The notes beneath the pieces are model-generated. The model made no database searches, had not been told where the DNA came from, and was given only the letters and a program-made list of their open reading frames with translations. Below are positions 41,687 through 48,900 of a stretch of DNA of 53,315 nucleotides, in pieces (the stretch's first letter is position 1; each line of letters opens with the position of its first letter). The position numbers were made by a program, and so were the translations under genes. The stretch spans positions 1-53,315 of the forward strand of contig NZ_CAKSNX010000011.1 in NCBI RefSeq assembly GCF_934476685.1. Reading direction: 5' to 3'. This DNA comes from an uncultured Ruminococcus sp. (GTDB lineage Bacteria > Bacillota > Clostridia > Oscillospirales > Ruminococcaceae).

Positions 41687-42454
41687 ATGCATAAAATATC
41701 AGAAACAATAGTAAACAACAGCAGCGTTAAAAGCGTACTGAAAAAGACCGCAGGGGTGCTTTGCACAGCCGCCTTTGCAGGGGGAGTGCTTTTTCTATGG
41801 AGCTTTATGGGCAGCAGAGAGGCGGTAATGACTAATGCAGCAGCAGTTTCATCGAGGACAAGGCAGATAGTCGTTGTAGACGCAGGTCACGGAGGTGAGG
41901 ACGGCGGTTGTGTTTCGGTGGACGGAACAGCTGAAAAGGGGATAAACCTTTCCATAGCCTGCTGTGAAAGAGATCTTCTGAATGTAATGGGTTTTGAACC
42001 TGTTATGACGAGGGACAAAGATGCTGCGATATATGATAAAGGGGTAAAAGGTCTTTCAAAGCAGAAAAAATCGGATATGGACAACAGACTGAAAATTTTC
42101 AGCGGATATGAAAATGGGATATCCATATCTATTCACCAAAATCAGTTCACAGACAGCAAATACAGCGGAGCGCAGATGTTCTACTCTGAGAAAAATTCGG
42201 GCGGTGAAAGACTTGCCTCAGCTATGCAGAAACAGTTCGTTTCACTTTTGCAGCCTGAGAATACAAGGGAAACAAAGCCGGTGGGTGATGAACTTTTCCT
42301 GCTCAACAATACTGAAAGTCCTGCGGTAATGATAGAATGCGGATTTTTGTCTAATCCTGATGAGGCGGCAAAGCTGGAGTCAGAGGAGTATCAGAAACAG
42401 GTGGCTTTTACCGTACTTACAGGTATATTTGAGTTTACGGGAGAAGAAAATTAG
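41687..42454 (+). CDS. N-acetylmuramoyl-L-alanine amidase (Amidase_3, CwlD-like)
   Basis: A 255-residue enzyme with one N-terminal membrane anchor (about 25-45) and an Amidase_3 domain (55-250). Zinc ligands are apparent in VVDAGHGGEDGG and ISIHQNQF, and the catalytic Glu in MIECGFLSNPDEA. It cleaves the bond between muramic acid and the stem peptide. CwlD of spore formers has a similar size and anchor and makes cortex muramic lactam, but vegetative roles are equally possible. GGAGGGAAG precedes the ATG. Single gene with a terminator. Confidence 0.92.
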   Translation: MHKISETIVNNSSVKSVLKKTAGVLCTAAFAGGVLFLWSFMGSREAVMTNAAAVSSRTRQIVVVDAGHGGEDGGCVSVDGTAEKGINLSIACCERDLLNVMGFEPVMTRDKDAAIYDKGVKGLSKQKKSDMDNRLKIFSGYENGISISIHQNQFTDSKYSGAQMFYSEKNSGGERLASAMQKQFVSLLQPENTRETKPVGDELFLLNNTESPAVMIECGFLSNPDEAAKLESEEYQKQVAFTVLTGIFEFTGEEN

Positions 42455-42480
42455 GCAGATCATATCAGCATAACCGTTTC

Positions 42481-42526
42481 AAAAGGCAGCCGCATGGAAA
42501 AATGTGACTGCCTTTTGCACTTTTTT
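42481..42526 (+). terminator. Terminator after the amidase gene
   Basis: AAAAGGCAG (42481-42489) pairs with CTGCCTTTT (42508-42516), then a T run. Confidence 0.85.
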
Positions 42527-42590
42527 GATGTTTCTGGTAAGTTAAAACTAACTAAAAGTTCAGTTTTGTCAAATATTTAATACTAAACAC

Positions 42591-42619
42591 TTGAAATAGT
42601 CCGTCTGTTGTGGTATAAT
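42591..42619 (+). promoter_or_regulatory. Promoter of the asp23-yloV operon
   Basis: TTGAAA (42591-42596) and TATAAT (42614-42619), 17-nt spacer. The leader is about 110 nt and contains repeated GTTCATTG motifs (near 42665 and 42685). Confidence 0.75.
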
Positions 42620-42734
42620 GTAATATATTTTTATGAACGGTCATCGGCTCATTGGACTGTGTTAAGTTCATTGAACGGTTTCAAGTTCATTGGGATCATT
42701 CCCGTCATTCTGACTTTACAGAGGAGGCGTTCTG

Positions 42735-43082
42735 ATGATAAAAATAAAAAATCATCTTGGTACGATAGGTATATCAACTGCATATCTCAGACAGCTTATT
42801 TCCAATACGGCGGAAAGCTGTTTCGGTGTTTCCGGTCTTAACGCCTACGGCGCTAAACAGGGCGTTTATGCTATGCTGAAGAAGGAGAACACGACTAAGG
42901 GCGTTATTATCCGTCAGGACGGTGATGAACTTGTGGTCGATCTGCATATCACCGTAAATTACGGCGTTAATGTGGGTGCTATCGTTGACAGCATTATTCA
43001 CAAGGTCAATTTCGTACTCAGCGAGCAGGCAGGAGTGCCTGTTAAGTCCGTCAATGTTTTCGTTGATGAAATGACAAGCTGA
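42735..43082 (+). CDS. Asp23/Gls24-family protein (YloU-like)
   Basis: A 115-residue soluble protein of the Asp23 family (TIGISTAYLRQLISNTAESCFGVSGL, VDLHITVNYGVNVGAIVDSI, VKSVNVFVDEM). Members are small alkaline-shock or envelope-associated proteins of unclear mechanism. GAGGAGG lies 8 nt before the ATG. It precedes the DAK2-type gene by 37 nt, the standard yloU-yloV arrangement. Confidence 0.94.
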   Translation: MIKIKNHLGTIGISTAYLRQLISNTAESCFGVSGLNAYGAKQGVYAMLKKENTTKGVIIRQDGDELVVDLHITVNYGVNVGAIVDSIIHKVNFVLSEQAGVPVKSVNVFVDEMTS

Positions 43083-43119
43083 TCTTTAGATAGTTTTTGA
43101 GTTTAGGAGGAAAAAACAA

Positions 43120-44754
43120 GTGATAAACGGAAGTTTGCTCCGCAGTGCATTTATAAGCGCTGCACACAGCATTGCAAATAAAAAGAAATCTGTTGACGAA
43201 CTCAACGTTTTCCCTGTGCCTGACGGCGATACAGGTACAAATATGTCCATGACCATAGGAAATTCGCTGGCTGAGCTTGAAAATCTGAGCAGCGACGCTC
43301 CATGCTCCACAGTATCCCAAACTATGGCGTCATGCCTGCTGAGAGGTGCAAGGGGAAATTCGGGAGTTATCCTGTCGCTTATTTTCAGAGGCTTTGCAAA
43401 GGCTTTGCAGGGTAAGACAGAGATGACGGCAGAGGATCTTGTAAATGCGCTGGAGCTTGGCGTCCAGGGTGCATACAAGTCAGTTATGAAGCCTACTGAG
43501 GGTACTATCCTCACAGTTGCAAGGGAGTCTGCTGAAAAGGCAAGGGAGATACTGCATACGACAAACGATCCGACGGCTATAATGACGGACGTATGTATTC
43601 AGGCTAAGCTTTCCCTTGACGAAACACCTAAGCTGCTGCCTGCACTTGCTAAGGCCGGAGTTGTTGACGCAGGCGGAATGGGACTGCTCATTATCTTTGA
43701 GGCTATGAGAGATGTTTTCAACGGCGGAAGCATTGTTCCGCTCAACGATCCTGAGGGTGCAAAGACTGTAACGGTAGAGAATTTTGCATCAACTGTCGGT
43801 CAGTATGATGCTGAGATACATTTCACATACTGCACAGAAATGCTTATCACAAAAAAGCAGGGCTGCGACGATCCTGCAAAGCTGAGAGCATACCTTGAAA
43901 CTATCGGCGACTGCGTTGTTGTGGTTGAGGACGATGAGATAATAAAGGTACACGTTCATACGAATAATCCGGGAAAGGCTATTGAAAAAGGTCTTGAATT
44001 CGGTTATATCAACCTGCCGAAGATAGAGAATATGAAGCTTCAGCATGAGGCAAAGCAGAAACAGTCAAAGCGGGAATTTACACCTGCAAAGCCTGAAAAG
44101 GAATTTGGTTTTGTTGCTGTTGCGGCAGGAAAGGGAATAGAAGCAATGTTCCGTGACGCAGGCGCAGACTGTATCGTTCAGGGCGGACAGACTATGAACC
44201 CTTCCACAGAAGATCTGCTGGCGGCAATAATGTCCTGTCCTGCGGAAACTGTTTTCGTTCTTCCTAATAACAAGAATATAATAATGGCTGCGGAGCAGGC
44301 TGTAAAGCTTGCAGACAGAAGGGTATGCGTTCTTCAGACAAGAACTATCCCACAGGGAATGGCTGCAATGCTGGCATTTGATCCTGATGCAGATTTCAAC
44401 ACCAACAGACTTGAAATGACCAATGCACTTGAACACGTTTCAACAGGTCAGATCACATTTGCCGCAAGGGATTCAGACTTTGAGGGACATTCCATAAAGC
44501 AGGGCGAGATACTTGCTCTCGACAACGGCAAGCTTTCATTTGTCGAAAAGGATCTTGCAAAGGCAGCATACAAGCTTACAAAGAGATTGGTAAAGGGCGA
44601 CAGCTCATTCGTTACTATCCTGTATGGTTCAGATGTTACTGACGATGCGGCAGAGGCTTTTAGCAAGCAGGTATCTTCAAAGTTCTCGAACGTTGAAGTA
44701 AACCTTATCAACGGCGGACAGCCTGTATACTACTACATCATTTCAGTAGAATAA
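43120..44754 (+). CDS. DAK2-domain fatty acid kinase FakA-like protein (YloV)
   Basis: A 544-residue protein. The N-terminal DAK2 kinase domain (about 5-200) has NVFPVPDGDTGTNMSMT, in which the aspartates bind magnesium, and RGARGNSGVILS. A middle domain and a C-terminal DegV-like/EDD part follow (MTNALEHVSTGQITFAARDS, NLINGGQPVYYYIISVE). FakA phosphorylates exogenous fatty acids bound by FakB (DegV) proteins; in the window no fakB is seen. The start is GTG with AGGAGG 9 nt upstream. It forms an operon with the Asp23 gene and ends at a strong terminator. Confidence 0.93.
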   Translation: MINGSLLRSAFISAAHSIANKKKSVDELNVFPVPDGDTGTNMSMTIGNSLAELENLSSDAPCSTVSQTMASCLLRGARGNSGVILSLIFRGFAKALQGKTEMTAEDLVNALELGVQGAYKSVMKPTEGTILTVARESAEKAREILHTTNDPTAIMTDVCIQAKLSLDETPKLLPALAKAGVVDAGGMGLLIIFEAMRDVFNGGSIVPLNDPEGAKTVTVENFASTVGQYDAEIHFTYCTEMLITKKQGCDDPAKLRAYLETIGDCVVVVEDDEIIKVHVHTNNPGKAIEKGLEFGYINLPKIENMKLQHEAKQKQSKREFTPAKPEKEFGFVAVAAGKGIEAMFRDAGADCIVQGGQTMNPSTEDLLAAIMSCPAETVFVLPNNKNIIMAAEQAVKLADRRVCVLQTRTIPQGMAAMLAFDPDADFNTNRLEMTNALEHVSTGQITFAARDSDFEGHSIKQGEILALDNGKLSFVEKDLAKAAYKLTKRLVKGDSSFVTILYGSDVTDDAAEAFSKQVSSKFSNVEVNLINGGQPVYYYIISVE

Positions 44755-44759
44755 AGATC

Positions 44760-44802
44760 AAAGACCGATGAAGCGTAAAAACGAACTTCATCGGTCTTTT
44801 TG
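44760..44802 (+). terminator. Terminator after the yloV-like gene
   Basis: AAAGACCGATGAAG (44760-44773) pairs with CTTCATCGGTCTTT, followed by Ts. The sequence from here to 45008 shows no gene. Confidence 0.9.
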
Positions 44803-45008
44803 TATGTGCTGTATTTATTTTGTCATATAGGTTTGCTTACATTTTTCTGTATAGATGTCAGCGGGACTTGCTCTCGCCAATTAGGTATATAATTAACAGA
44901 GATTAGATATAGTTATTTATAAACTGCGTTTTGCCAGTCGTGAATATGATCATAATAGCTGGGCAAGGAACAGGCGATCATCGATACTGCAAATGGGATA
45001 CCACGCTC

Positions 45009-45037
45009 TTGACATCTGTTTGGAAATATTGTATAAT
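45009..45037 (+). promoter_or_regulatory. Promoter of the SDR gene
   Basis: TTGACA (45009-45014) and TATAAT (45032-45037), 17-nt spacer. Confidence 0.85.
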
Positions 45038-45094
45038 AAAATTATAGAATAGATGTTTACTTATGTAAACTTTACACAAGGAGGAATATGTATA

Positions 45095-45853
45095 ATGGAT
45101 CGTTTAAAAGGTAAAGTAGCCGTCATCACAGGCGGAAATTCAGGAGTAGGCGCAGCAACAGCTAAACTTTTCGCAGCAGAAGGTGCGACAGTTGTTATTA
45201 CTGCGAGAAGAAAAGAGGCATTGGACAATGTTGCCGCAGAGATCACCGCAGCAGGCGGAACGGTCCTTGCTGTTCCTACGGATATATCCAAGGGTGAGGA
45301 TTCTGAAAGGCTCATGGATACGGTAATGGAGAAGTTCGGCAAGATAGATGTTCTTGTAAACAATGCAGGAATACTTGAAGAAGGGTTAAAGCCTATCGAC
45401 CGTTTCACAGACGAGGATCTCGACCGCATAGTTGAAACCAATCAGAAAGGCACAATGAAGGTAATGCGTGCCGCAACAAAGAGAATGAAGGCTGGTTCTT
45501 CAGTAGTGAACGTAGCGTCAGTTGCAGGTGCGATGGGCTGCGGCGGAGCGGCATATGTTTCTTCAAAGGCGGCTATAATCGGCGTTACAAAACACGCAGC
45601 TCTGAGATTCCAGAAAGACTATATCCGTTTCAACGCAGTTTGTCCTGGAACTATCGTAACACCTATGGTAGCGGGAATGAATGCTGCAAATCTTGACAAG
45701 GATATGTTCGGCGCAATGATGACTCACAACGATCTCAAGGCTCAGCCTTGTATGCCTGAGGACGTAGCAAATATATTGCTTTTCCTTGCAAGTGACGAGT
45801 CAAGAGCTATCACGGGACAGATACTCATAACTGATTTCGGCAGCACACTCTGA
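45095..45853 (+). CDS. Short-chain dehydrogenase/reductase
   Basis: A 252-residue SDR enzyme with the Rossmann motif TGGNSGVG (12-19), NNAG (89-92), catalytic Ser142, Tyr154 and Lys158 (YVSSK) and a C-terminal ITGQILITDFG segment. It uses NAD(P)H on a carbonyl or alcohol; the fold is that of FabG/hydroxysteroid dehydrogenases and sequence alone does not settle the substrate. A bile-acid or steroid role is possible in a gut organism but unsupported. The ATG at 45095 follows AAGGAGG. Single gene with a terminator. Confidence 0.93.
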   Translation: MDRLKGKVAVITGGNSGVGAATAKLFAAEGATVVITARRKEALDNVAAEITAAGGTVLAVPTDISKGEDSERLMDTVMEKFGKIDVLVNNAGILEEGLKPIDRFTDEDLDRIVETNQKGTMKVMRAATKRMKAGSSVVNVASVAGAMGCGGAAYVSSKAAIIGVTKHAALRFQKDYIRFNAVCPGTIVTPMVAGMNAANLDKDMFGAMMTHNDLKAQPCMPEDVANILLFLASDESRAITGQILITDFGSTL

Positions 45854-45867
45854 TATTTTTGATAAGC

Positions 45868-45903
45868 AAAAATCCTCTGACTATGTGTCGGAGGATTTTT
45901 TTT
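45868..45903. terminator. Bidirectional terminator between the SDR gene and pspC
   Basis: AAAAATCCTC (45868-45877) pairs with GAGGATTTTT (45891-45900), with A and T tracts on the two sides. Confidence 0.88.
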
Positions 45904-45926
45904 GTCAATATATCCGTTATATTTTG

Positions 45927-46109
45927 TTATGCCTCTGGGAGGATAATAGCGGCTACGATATATGCTATAACTCCCACTCCGCTGCAGCAGCCGAGTATAA
46001 CTGTGCCTATACGAACAACATTTACATCAACGTTGAAATATTCTGCTATACCGTTGCATACGCCGCAGATAATGCTGCCCTGTCTTATCTTGTATAATGT
46101 TTTTCTCAT
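45927..46109 (-). CDS. PspC-domain small membrane protein
   Basis: A 60-residue protein consisting of just a PspC domain: basic start, LYKIRQGSIICGVCNGIAEYFNVDVNVVRI, then one long hydrophobic segment. PspC proteins sense or respond to membrane stress. It is the last gene of a four-gene operon with DUF4097, DUF1700 and padR genes, a common set in Firmicutes. AGGACGAT-type ribosome site upstream. Confidence 0.9.
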   Translation of the reverse strand: MRKTLYKIRQGSIICGVCNGIAEYFNVDVNVVRIGTVILGCCSGVGVIAYIVAAIILPEA

Positions 46110-46149
46110 AAGGATCGTCCTTTCTGTGTTATATAGTTTTTTATAAATT

Positions 46150-46992
46150 TTATTCTCCGAAATTGATATCCACGCTGCCTATTCCGCTGTCGATATCTAT
46201 GGTGTAGAGTGCGTCGGAGGAACGTTTTTTATTCTTTCTGTTCTTTGGTGTGTAATCACCATCAAAGCTGAAATCACTTTCGGGATTTGTAAGGCTGAAT
46301 TTGCAATCGCCTACTCCGCAGTCAGCTTTGATATCGCCGTTTATTGTACCGCTGAAACTGAAATCTCCTACACCGAGATCAGCGTCTATGCCGCCTGCGG
46401 TGCAGTCTAATATATATGCATTGCCAACGCCCATATCGATATCAAGGTCATTTTCAAATGTGCAGTCGGATATTGTGCAGTTGCCTGCGCCCAGATCAAA
46501 TTCGCCGTTCTTACAGATCAGACCGCTTATTTCGTTATCGCCTGCTCCGATGTCAAAGCTGAATTTTCTGTAAGTTTTTTCGGGGAGATATATTGTAAGC
46601 TCGCCTATCGTATCAGAATTGAACCCGAAGTTTATCCCATTTACACCCATAACACTCAGCTCAGCTTTTGGTGTTACCTCAAAAGTGTCACCGTCAGCGG
46701 AAAATGTGTATACGTCGGGGATATTTGTTCCTTTTACATAAATGTAATTATCATTGCTTGGTTCGATATTTATATTGCCTGCGGCATATTCAATATCTAT
46801 TGCGGAGATATCATCAGCGGCAAATGATTCATTCACATCAACAGTTGAGAAATAATGTTCAATGCCGTTCTTTTTCGCCAGAACTATTCCTATCGTCAGC
46901 AAAACTGCACCGATCACGATAAAAATTATCCACAATACAGGAAGCTTGCTTCTTGCAGGTATCTTGTCGCCTGCTGCATCATACTTAGCCAT
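46150..46992 (-). CDS. DUF4097-family beta-repeat membrane protein
   Basis: A 280-residue protein with one membrane anchor (about 17-38) and an external right-handed beta-repeat domain. The repeat shows as short glycine-rich turns that recur every 18-22 residues: FDIGAGDNEIS, FDLGAGNCTIS, IDMGVGNAYIL, ADLGVGDFSFS, ADCGVGDCKFS, IDSGIGSVDI. DUF4097 adhesin-like proteins accompany PspC/DUF1700 in envelope-stress operons; the role is unknown. It overlaps the 3' end of the DUF1700 gene by 8 nt. Confidence 0.9.
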   Translation of the reverse strand: MAKYDAAGDKIPARSKLPVLWIIFIVIGAVLLTIGIVLAKKNGIEHYFSTVDVNESFAADDISAIDIEYAAGNINIEPSNDNYIYVKGTNIPDVYTFSADGDTFEVTPKAELSVMGVNGINFGFNSDTIGELTIYLPEKTYRKFSFDIGAGDNEISGLICKNGEFDLGAGNCTISDCTFENDLDIDMGVGNAYILDCTAGGIDADLGVGDFSFSGTINGDIKADCGVGDCKFSLTNPESDFSFDGDYTPKNRKNKKRSSDALYTIDIDSGIGSVDINFGE

Positions 46993-47698
46993 TCGCTCTC
47001 ACACCTCCGATATTGAAAATTTTTCTTATAAGTCCGATAATGCCGTTTACAAGACCTACTGCGCCCTTGAAAATAAGCTTTGCGATAGGGCATACTATAA
47101 GTCCGAAAAGTCCTATGGCAATAAGTCCGCAGCCAAGAAGTGCGATACCTATCGGCGGAACATAGAATATAGAAACGATACCGCCAATGGTAAGTCCGAA
47201 ACCGATGGCAGCAAGTGCAACGACAAGTGCTGCGCCCACCGCAAATATCGACGCTGCTATTGCAAATATCACCGCAGCGCAGGGCAGCCATATAGGGAAA
47301 GTAAGAAGTATAACGAGCAGTTTAACAAGGTTATTTTTTGCATTCCCGCTGTTTCCTGCGTTGATCGTTCCGTTGTATCCGCCGTAATTATATTGATATC
47401 CGTTTTGTGCCGTGTTCTGTTCTGTGTTGCCTGTATTGCCGTGATTTTCAAAAGGCTCTTTTACGTCCTCCATCTGGAACTCAGGTTCGCCGTCTGCGTG
47501 GATACCGTTTTCAATAAGTATCTCCCTTGCAAGCTCCTTAGGCGAGCCGAGATTTTTGGCAGTCTGTTCCTCATTGTCTTTTCCTGCGTCGAGAAAGATC
47601 TCTTCATAATAGCGGAGAGCTTCATCTATTTCACTTTTCTGAAGTCCTCCCTGTTCAAGGCTGTATCTTAATTCTGTAAGAAAATCAAGCCTGTTCAT
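46985..47698 (-). CDS. DUF1700-family membrane protein
   Basis: A 237-residue protein. The N-terminal helical domain (1-65) is the DUF1700 signature (FLTELRYSLEQGGLQKSEIDEALRYYEEIFLDAG, KNLGSPKELAREIL), followed by a polar Asn/Gly/Tyr linker and hydrophobic segments between about 115 and 215. Such proteins are almost always encoded with PadR regulators. Its ATG overlaps the padR stop codon (ATGA), so translation is coupled. Confidence 0.9.
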   Translation of the reverse strand: MNRLDFLTELRYSLEQGGLQKSEIDEALRYYEEIFLDAGKDNEEQTAKNLGSPKELAREILIENGIHADGEPEFQMEDVKEPFENHGNTGNTEQNTAQNGYQYNYGGYNGTINAGNSGNAKNNLVKLLVILLTFPIWLPCAAVIFAIAASIFAVGAALVVALAAIGFGLTIGGIVSIFYVPPIGIALLGCGLIAIGLFGLIVCPIAKLIFKGAVGLVNGIIGLIRKIFNIGGVRANG

Positions 47699-48015
47699 AT
47701 ATCCTCACCCTCATTCAATAAAATACTGTCTACCTTCATTTTATGAACTTTCCATTGTTCTCTGTAATCTTTCAATGCCGCTGTGCCTTGCGGAGTAACG
47801 TGGTAATATCTTCTGTTCCTGCCCATATACTCTTTATCGTAGGTTTCGAGAAGTTCATTTTTCTGAAGTCTTCTCAGCACAGGATAAAGAGTGGATTCGG
47901 AAACATCGACCGCTTTTCTCAGATATTGCGTTATCTCATAGCCGTAGGTATCTTCCTTTTCGACTACCGACAGCACCATTGAGTCCAGCAGTCCTGCACT
48001 CACAGGAAATCCCAT
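47695..48015 (-). CDS. PadR-family transcriptional regulator
   Basis: A 106-residue winged-helix regulator (VLSVVEKEDTYGYEITQYLRK, SESTLYPVLRRLQKNELLETY, RNRRYYHVTPQGTAALKDY). PadR proteins of this short class repress their own operon and respond to membrane-active compounds in several cases. The ATG at 48015 follows AAAGGAG; the frame to 48045 is not preferred. First gene of the padR-DUF1700-DUF4097-pspC operon, with a large inverted repeat over its promoter. Confidence 0.93.
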   Translation of the reverse strand: MGFPVSAGLLDSMVLSVVEKEDTYGYEITQYLRKAVDVSESTLYPVLRRLQKNELLETYDKEYMGRNRRYYHVTPQGTAALKDYREQWKVHKMKVDSILLNEGEDI

Positions 48016-48070
48016 ATGCAAACTCCTTTCTGCAAAAATATTCAATACTTTGCTTTGGTATATTTAGTAT

Positions 48071-48118
48071 AAATAATATTATATCGTTGTATATATTATA
48101 CGTCATATAATATTATTT
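48071..48118. promoter_or_regulatory. padR operon promoter inside a perfect 14-bp inverted repeat
   Basis: Minus-strand promoter TTGACA (48123-48118) and TATAAT (48100-48095), 17-nt spacer. AAATAATATTATAT (48071-48084) and its exact complement (48105-48118) enclose the -10 box, 20 nt apart, a plausible PadR operator. Confidence 0.75.
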
Positions 48119-48246
48119 GTCAATACAATATTATAGATTTATACACACTGCATAAATTCGTTGGCAATGATTTTACGATATTGCACAGTAAGACACAAAA
48201 AATAGGCAGCATAAACCGATAATGAGGTGTGATGCGTCCTTTGTAC

Positions 48247-48275
48247 TTGACAAAACGGGAGTAATGGTGTATAAT
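48247..48275 (+). promoter_or_regulatory. Promoter of tRNA-Thr
   Basis: TTGACA (48247-48252) and TATAAT (48270-48275), 17-nt spacer. Confidence 0.85.
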
Positions 48276-48292
48276 AACATAGTTAATTAATT

Positions 48293-48368
48293 GCTTGTGT
48301 AGCACAGCTGGTAGTGCAGCTCATTCGTAATGAGCAGGTCGCAGGTTCGAATCCCGTCACAAGCTCCA
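48293..48368 (+). tRNA. tRNA-Thr (CGT)
   Basis: Complete cloverleaf with encoded CCA. Acceptor GCTTGTG/CACAAGC, anticodon stem CTCAT/ATGAG with loop TCGTA region giving anticodon CGT, normal T loop (GGTTCGAATCC). Confidence 0.94.
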
Positions 48369-48391
48369 CCGCAAAGGCGGTCCGAAGTTTG

Positions 48392-48425
48392 CCCTCTGAT
48401 CCATTTACATGGGTCGGAGGGTTTT
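48392..48425 (+). terminator. Terminator after tRNA-Thr
   Basis: CCCTCTGATCC (48392-48402) pairs with GGGTCGGAGGG (48411-48421), followed by TTTT. Confidence 0.78.
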
Positions 48426-48501
48426 GCTATGTCGGGCGGTGGTATATCTTTTTGGTATCAGCAAGAAATTATCCGATATCGGTTAAATGATATTCAGTGT
48501 C

Positions 48502-48530
48502 TTGACAAAACATTGCAGCTATGGTATAAT
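48502..48530 (+). promoter_or_regulatory. Promoter of tRNA-Leu
   Basis: TTGACA (48502-48507) and TATAAT (48525-48530), 17-nt spacer. Confidence 0.85.
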
Positions 48531-48556
48531 AATTTTATTGGTTTGTAATTTTATAT

Positions 48557-48643
48557 GCCGCTGTGGTGGAATAGGCAGACACAAGGGACTTAAAATCCCT
48601 CGGAGTAAAATCCGTACCGGTTCAAGTCCGGTTAGCGGCACCA
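48557..48643 (+). tRNA. tRNA-Leu (TAA)
   Basis: Complete class II tRNA with encoded CCA, a long variable arm and anticodon TAA in loop CTTAAAA between GGGA and TCCC. It stands at the edge of an integrative-element-like region. Confidence 0.95.
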
Positions 48644-48649
48644 TCGAAA

Positions 48650-48682
48650 GAATGTCGATTTTACGGCATTCTTTTCTTATTT
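48650..48682 (+). terminator. Terminator after tRNA-Leu
   Basis: GAATGTCG pairs with CGGCATTC around an AT-rich loop, followed by TTTTCTT. Confidence 0.7.
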
Positions 48683-48690
48683 TCTGACTA

Positions 48691-48758
48691 ATTTGGTAGA
48701 AAAGTTTCTTGTGAATGAGCGTTTTTCTACCGGATTTCTACCAAATTTTCTACCAAAA
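48691..48758. repeat. Cluster of TTTCTACC motifs
   Basis: Four copies: one inverted (ATTTGGTAGAAA, 48691 onward) and three direct (TTTTCTACCGG near 48723, ATTTCTACCAAA at 48734, TTTTCTACCAAAA at 48746). Similar motifs recur at 50327-50375 on the other side of the integrase gene. Confidence 0.75.
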
Positions 48759-48863
48759 TCGCTGCTTTTTTCAATTTCACTTTCATTTTTGGTCTTAGCA
48801 CAAAAGATTTTTATCCCCCGTGTCAAGTTGACTTGATTAACTTTTTTTTACTTTTTTTATAAT

Positions 48864-48887
48864 GCCGCCGTGGTAGAATGGGTAGAC
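48864..48887 (+). pseudogene. tRNA-Leu 5' fragment beside the integrase gene
   Basis: GCCGCCGTGGTAGAATGGG plus TAGAC matches the first 24 nt of tRNA-Leu at 48557 in about 19 positions (GCCGC, GTGGT, GAAT, GG, AGAC), then the similarity stops. It ends 13 nt before the integrase stop codon. It is either a remnant of a disrupted tRNA-Leu gene or part of an attachment site. Confidence 0.65.
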
Positions 48888-48900
48888 GATCGGCACACTA

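Noticed and set aside
44803..45008. Riboswitch or small RNA between the yloV-like and SDR genes
   Set aside because: No conserved riboswitch core or stable long stem was seen, and the SDR promoter lies downstream of most of this sequence.
45859..46146. Plus-strand frames opposite pspC
   Set aside because: They are complementary to the PspC gene and have no ribosome site.
48120..48305. 61-codon minus-strand frame between padR and tRNA-Thr
   Set aside because: It covers the promoter of tRNA-Thr and the tRNA itself, lacks a ribosome site and has poor composition.
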